Source: Bacteroidota bacterium (GTDB lineage Bacteria; Bacteroidota; Bacteroidia; Flavobacteriales; Flavobacteriaceae). Taken from it: 8,182 nt of DNA. Shown piece by piece: positions 5,102-8,182 of the stretch. A program made the position numbers and the translations under genes. The stretch spans positions 1 through 8,182 of the forward strand of contig JAEWKB010000002.1 in assembly GCA_023386255.1 (NCBI GenBank), given 5' to 3'. The notes below the pieces were generated by a model, which was not told the origin of the DNA, made no database searches, and saw nothing but the letters and a program-made list of their open reading frames with translations. Every line of letters starts with the position of its first letter. Within the stretch, counting starts at the first letter, position 1.

Positions 5102-6259
5102 ATGGATTTTAATGAGCTATTTACAATCAGCAAAGAAGAAAGCCTTTATGGGCGTTACATAACACTTAAACACATTACACCTCTTATAGATAAACTGAAA
5201 GATGTTTTTCAGGTTGATGTAGCAGGCTTTTCAGTAAGGCAGCAGCCCATATATAAGATAATTGCCGGCAGTGGTGGTACAAAAATTTATATTTGGTCAC
5301 AAATGCACGGTAATGAATCTACAACTACAAAAGCTATATTCGATTTTTTAAACTTTCTACAACGGGATAATGAGTTTGCCGCGACTTTAAAGGAAAACTT
5401 TACTTTTTGTATTTTACCGATGGCAAACCCTGATGGGGCTGCGACCTACACGCGTGTAAATGCAAACAATGTAGACTTAAACCGTGATGCTGCAAATCTG
5501 TCACAGCCCGAAAGCCAGGTGCTGCGTGAAATTTTTAAAGCCTTTAAACCACATTATGCCTATAATATGCACGACCAGCGCAGCATTTTCGGCGTAGGTA
5601 ACACAGGTAAGCCCGCAACAGTTTCTTTTCTGGCGCCATCTTATAATGAGGAGCGGGATATAAACGATAACCGACGTGACGCTATAAATATTATAGCTGG
5701 CATGAATGCCACACTACAACACTATATACCAGGGCAGGTTGGCCGGTTTGATGACAGCTTTAATATTAACTGCATCGGCGATATGTTCCAGTCCCTTGGG
5801 GTGACAACAGTGCTTTTTGAAGCGGGGCATTACAAAGATGACTATATTAGGGAAAAGACAAGAAAATTTATTTTTATTGCATTATTATCAGGATTTAAGC
5901 ATATTAACGAAAACGTTATAGTAAGCTCTGCGAGTGATGATTATTTTGAAATTCCTCAAAATAAGATTACTTTTTATGATTTCATCTATAAAAAAGTTAA
6001 AATAAATTATGAAAATAGAGAAAAAATAACGAATTTTGCATCACACTATAAAGAAGAACTAATTGAGGATAATGTAAAATTCAGGGCTTTTATCAGTGAA
6101 ATAGGGGATTTATCAGGTTTTTACGGTCATACAGAATATGATTGCGAAGGCGCAGAATTTTCCCGCACAGATGGGGCCACGATACCGCAAGTTGATGAAA
6201 AGGCTGATTTTATTATCGGTTTAAACAGGAAATTTGTTAATGGTATAGAAGTAAAATAA
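5102..6259 (+). CDS. M14-family zinc carboxypeptidase, no signal peptide
   Basis: This 385-residue protein belongs to the M14 (carboxypeptidase A-like) zinc peptidases, which remove C-terminal residues or cleave related amide bonds. SQMHGNES (66-73) carries the H-x-x-E zinc ligands His69 and Glu72. MANPDGA (107-113) is the family NPDG motif. NNVDLNRD (122-129) holds the substrate-binding Asn-Arg pair, NMHD (155-158) supplies the third zinc ligand His157, and LFEAGH (238-243) holds the catalytic Glu240. All catalytic residues are present. Residues 267-385 form an extra C-terminal region with no recognised motif. There is no signal peptide or lipobox, so it should act in the cytoplasm, which is unusual for M14 enzymes outside the intracellular amidohydrolase branches. 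The ATG at 5102 is chosen because an upstream TTG overlaps the -7 element. The regulator follows after 64 nt with no clear terminator, so the two are probably co-transcribed. Confidence 0.88.
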   Translation: MDFNELFTISKEESLYGRYITLKHITPLIDKLKDVFQVDVAGFSVRQQPIYKIIAGSGGTKIYIWSQMHGNESTTTKAIFDFLNFLQRDNEFAATLKENFTFCILPMANPDGAATYTRVNANNVDLNRDAANLSQPESQVLREIFKAFKPHYAYNMHDQRSIFGVGNTGKPATVSFLAPSYNEERDINDNRRDAINIIAGMNATLQHYIPGQVGRFDDSFNINCIGDMFQSLGVTTVLFEAGHYKDDYIREKTRKFIFIALLSGFKHINENVIVSSASDDYFEIPQNKITFYDFIYKKVKINYENREKITNFASHYKEELIEDNVKFRAFISEIGDLSGFYGHTEYDCEGAEFSRTDGATIPQVDEKADFIIGLNRKFVNGIEVK

Positions 6260-6280
6260 TTATTCTTGATTATGATAATT
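6258..6280. repeat. AT-rich inverted repeat before the Lrp/AsnC gene
   Basis: AATTAT (6258-6263) and ATAATT (6275-6280) form an inverted repeat with an 11-nt spacer, starting inside the peptidase stop codon. Lrp-family proteins bind AT-rich dyads and often regulate their own genes, so it could be an operator. The arms are short and low in complexity, so chance is a strong alternative. Confidence 0.2.
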
Positions 6281-6323
6281 GTAGTGCTGAACAATTTCTA
6301 ACACTATATAACCTAAGTACACT

Positions 6324-6803
6324 ATGAGTAAGTTTCGTTTAGATGAAGTAGATCACCAGATTTTAGATATGCTGATCGATAACACCAGGGTTCCTTTTAC
6401 AGATATTGCTAAAAAATTATTGATCTCTGCAGGTACTGTCCATGTAAGGGTAAAGAAAATGGAAGACGCAGGCATAATCCAGGGTTCTTCGCTTACACTT
6501 GATTATGAGAAACTGGGCTATTCATTTATTGCTTATGTGGGTGTTTTTCTTCATAACACTTCGCAGACTAAATTTGTACTTGAAAGGATAAATGAAATAC
6601 CTTTTGTTACCGTGGCCCACGTTACTACAGGTAAATTCAACATCTTCTGTAAGATACGCGCTAAAGATACCAAGCATGCGAAAGAGGTTATTTTTATGAT
6701 TGACGATATTGAAGGTGTGTACAGGACCGAAACCATGATTTCTCTTGAAGAAAGCATTAACGATAAAAAACGCCTTATGCATACAATCTTTAAAGATTTG
6801 TAG
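6324..6803 (+). CDS. Lrp/AsnC-family transcriptional regulator
   Basis: The 159-residue protein has the two-domain feast/famine layout. Residues 5-62 form the AsnC-type winged helix-turn-helix: LDEVDHQILDMLIDNTR is helix 1, FTDIAKKLLISAGTVHVRVKKME the helix-turn-helix, and AGII plus the following strand the wing. Residues 66-142 form the RAM ligand-binding domain (YSFIAYVGVFL strand, VAHVTTGKFNIFCKI around the ligand pocket, then VYRTETMISL). Such proteins assemble as dimers to octamers and respond to amino acids, often controlling amino-acid metabolism and their own gene. The residues after about 143 (ESINDKKRLMHTIFKDL) form a short extra C-terminal helix. No promoter element was found in the 64-nt gap after the peptidase gene, suggesting read-through from it. 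The ATG at 6324 aligns with the usual N-terminus of the family. The ligand cannot be told from sequence. Confidence 0.93.
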   Translation: MSKFRLDEVDHQILDMLIDNTRVPFTDIAKKLLISAGTVHVRVKKMEDAGIIQGSSLTLDYEKLGYSFIAYVGVFLHNTSQTKFVLERINEIPFVTVAHVTTGKFNIFCKIRAKDTKHAKEVIFMIDDIEGVYRTETMISLEESINDKKRLMHTIFKDL

Positions 6804-6823
6804 CAATAACACTTAATTAATTG

Positions 6824-6856
6824 AACCCTTATGTGAGTAACATGAGGGTTTTTTTT
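6824..6856 (+). terminator. Rho-independent terminator after the Lrp/AsnC gene
   Basis: AACCCTTATG (6824-6833) pairs with CATGAGGGTT (6841-6850), with one T-G wobble, around a 7-nt loop TGAGTAA. A run of eight T (6849-6856) follows. It ends the peptidase-regulator transcript 21 nt after the stop codon and lies just before the PEP carboxylase gene. Confidence 0.9.
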
Positions 6857-6881
6857 ATTAACTTCAGGTAAAAATTTTAAT

Positions 6882-8182
6882 ATGTATCCTGCCACCCGAA
6901 TTGAACGTTTTAATGAAAACGTGCAGCTTAAATACCAGTTGTTTAACAGCATCTTCATGACACTGCCTTTCAGGGCAATTGATAATACCGGTGTGCTGCT
7001 GCCTTTATTTTCAGAGATTTGTGAAGAAGGCTACCAAAATAACAGGAGTCCGCAGGAGATATTTAATGCATTTACAGACAAATATATGCAGGAAGCTACG
7101 GAACAAGAAAAGATTGACATTATGTTCCGTTTTATTCAGTATGTTGAACGACAGATAGTGCTTTTCGATGCCATTGAAGACGCTGCTTTTACAGGCCTCA
7201 ACAATTTGGAAGGGGCCGGTTCTGTAAAGGATATTAAAGAGCGGGCAGACAACAACGGCTTAAGCAATGAACTTAGAAAATTCCTGGAGCAGTTCCAGGT
7301 AAGGACGGTACTTACAGCGCATCCCACACAATTCTATCCGGGATCGGTTTTGGGTATTATAACCGATCTTACCAACGCCATACGCCAGAATAATTTAAGT
7401 GAAATAAAAATATTACTGTCACAGCTTGGCAAAACACCATTTATTAAAAAGGAAAAGCCTACACCGTATGATGAGGCTGTGAGCCTTACCTGGTATCTGG
7501 AAAATGTTTTTTACCATACCGCGGGCGAAATGATGGCTTATATTCAGGAGGCAATATATAAAGGAGAACAACTCAGGCATCCTGTACTTTCCTTTGGTTT
7601 CTGGCCGGGAGGCGACAGGGATGGAAACCCGTTTGTAACTACCGATATTACATTAAAGGTTGCAGACAGGCTACGGACATCGGTTTTAAAATGTTATTAT
7701 GGCGACATACGCAGGCTTAAAAGGAAGCTCACATTTGAAGGTGTTGAGGAGATGGTTACAGAAATTGAGCAAAAACTGTACAGATCGGTATTTTACTCTC
7801 AGGGGGAACTATATATTACACTGGATGAGCTTAAAAATTCATTGAAGGATATACGGCAGCTGATAGTAGAGAAACATCAGTCGCTGTATGTAAACGAAAT
7901 TGATGAGTTTATAAACAAGGTAAACCTTTTCGGTTTTTATTTTGCCTCGCTTGACATAAGGCAGAACAGCAAAATACATAATATCGTTTTTCCGCTGTTA
8001 ATGCAGGCAGTTGCTGTAAATGCAACTGAAGCCAAAGGTTATAGCTTAAAAGATGAGGAGGATAAAATTAAATTTCTCAGCATGCTTGGCGCTAATGTTG
8101 ATGCAGCCTCTTTTGAAGATGAAAATGTGCGTAACACACTCGAATCAATACAGGCGATGCGGCAGATACAGGAGAGAAATGG
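6882..8182 (+). CDS. ppc: Phosphoenolpyruvate carboxylase, N-terminal half (runs off window)
   Basis: The frame from the ATG at 6882 stays open to the window end, giving 433 codons plus two bases, about half of a usual 850-900 residue enzyme. It carboxylates phosphoenolpyruvate with bicarbonate to oxaloacetate, the anaplerotic feed into the citric acid cycle. VLTAHPTQ (143-150) contains the catalytic His147, with Gln in place of the Glu that usually follows HPT in proteobacterial enzymes. GFWPGGDRDGNPFVT (239-253) is the active-site GGDRDGNP signature. FYFASLDIRQNS (352-363) is the conserved LDIRQ segment. There is no signal peptide; the enzyme is cytoplasmic and normally a tetramer. The C-terminal catalytic loop and allosteric site lie outside the window. 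The ATG follows the Lrp terminator by about 25 nt, so the gene has its own promoter; no clear TAnnTTTG is visible there, only AT-rich sequence. No frameshift is seen in the part present. Confidence 0.96.
   Translation, partial: MYPATRIERFNENVQLKYQLFNSIFMTLPFRAIDNTGVLLPLFSEICEEGYQNNRSPQEIFNAFTDKYMQEATEQEKIDIMFRFIQYVERQIVLFDAIEDAAFTGLNNLEGAGSVKDIKERADNNGLSNELRKFLEQFQVRTVLTAHPTQFYPGSVLGIITDLTNAIRQNNLSEIKILLSQLGKTPFIKKEKPTPYDEAVSLTWYLENVFYHTAGEMMAYIQEAIYKGEQLRHPVLSFGFWPGGDRDGNPFVTTDITLKVADRLRTSVLKCYYGDIRRLKRKLTFEGVEEMVTEIEQKLYRSVFYSQGELYITLDELKNSLKDIRQLIVEKHQSLYVNEIDEFINKVNLFGFYFASLDIRQNSKIHNIVFPLLMQAVAVNATEAKGYSLKDEEDKIKFLSMLGANVDAASFEDENVRNTLESIQAMRQIQERN

Noticed and set aside
6551..6958. Minus-strand ORF opposite the Lrp/AsnC gene and the start of ppc
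   Set aside because: It runs across the terminator and two well-supported genes on the other strand; no motif or promoter supports it.
1..8182. Mobile element, CRISPR, toxin-antitoxin or defence system
   Set aside because: No transposase, integrase, direct-repeat array, nuclease-helicase module or typical toxin or antitoxin motif was seen; the small-protein pair at 3092-3516 does not match any such system I know.

Overview
The window looks like a chromosomal stretch from a Bacteroidota member, most likely a Flavobacterium-type organism. The evidence is AT-rich intergenic DNA, weak or absent Shine-Dalgarno sequences, several matches to the Bacteroidota -7 promoter element TAnnTTTG just upstream of start codons, a lipoprotein with an acidic post-cysteine tail, and a protein set (Smr protein with a KOW-like N-terminus, short acyltransferase, SpeE-like methyltransferase, Lrp/AsnC regulator) typical of that group. 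There are no transposons, tRNA/rRNA genes, CRISPR arrays or phage genes, so this reads as ordinary core or near-core chromosome.

Layout. Positions 1-78 hold the last codons of a membrane protein, closed by a terminator. A two-gene unit follows: a 61-residue membrane protein overlapping by 8 nt with an Smr-domain protein (151-883). A bidirectional hairpin terminator fills the whole 27-nt gap to the convergent lipoprotein gene (911-1861, minus), whose protein carries an internal duplication. The lipoprotein is divergent from a cysteine desulfurase (1968-3095). That gene runs tail-to-tail, with overlapping stop codons, into a minus-strand pair: a very basic 64-residue protein and a 76-residue two-helix membrane protein (3516 to 3092). 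Upstream of these, also on the minus strand, is a SpeE-like SAM-dependent methyltransferase (3598-4260). It is divergent from a PlsC-like acyltransferase (4304-4855).

A 246-nt gap (4856-5101) holds a promoter-like element, a hairpin terminator and perhaps a small RNA. Next come a cytoplasmic M14-type zinc carboxypeptidase (5102-6259) and an Lrp/AsnC regulator (6324-6803), probably co-transcribed and closed by a terminator. The 5' half of phosphoenolpyruvate carboxylase (from 6882) runs off the window.

The genes do not form one pathway. The plausible functional links are peptidase plus amino-acid-responsive regulator, the overlapping 61-residue protein/Smr pair, and the coupled basic protein/membrane protein pair. 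The most useful observations are the near-leaderless promoter-to-start spacing at several genes, the duplicated lipoprotein, the uncharacterised small-protein pair, and the possible small RNA at 4912-5058. I saw nothing that clearly amounts to a new defence or mobile system.
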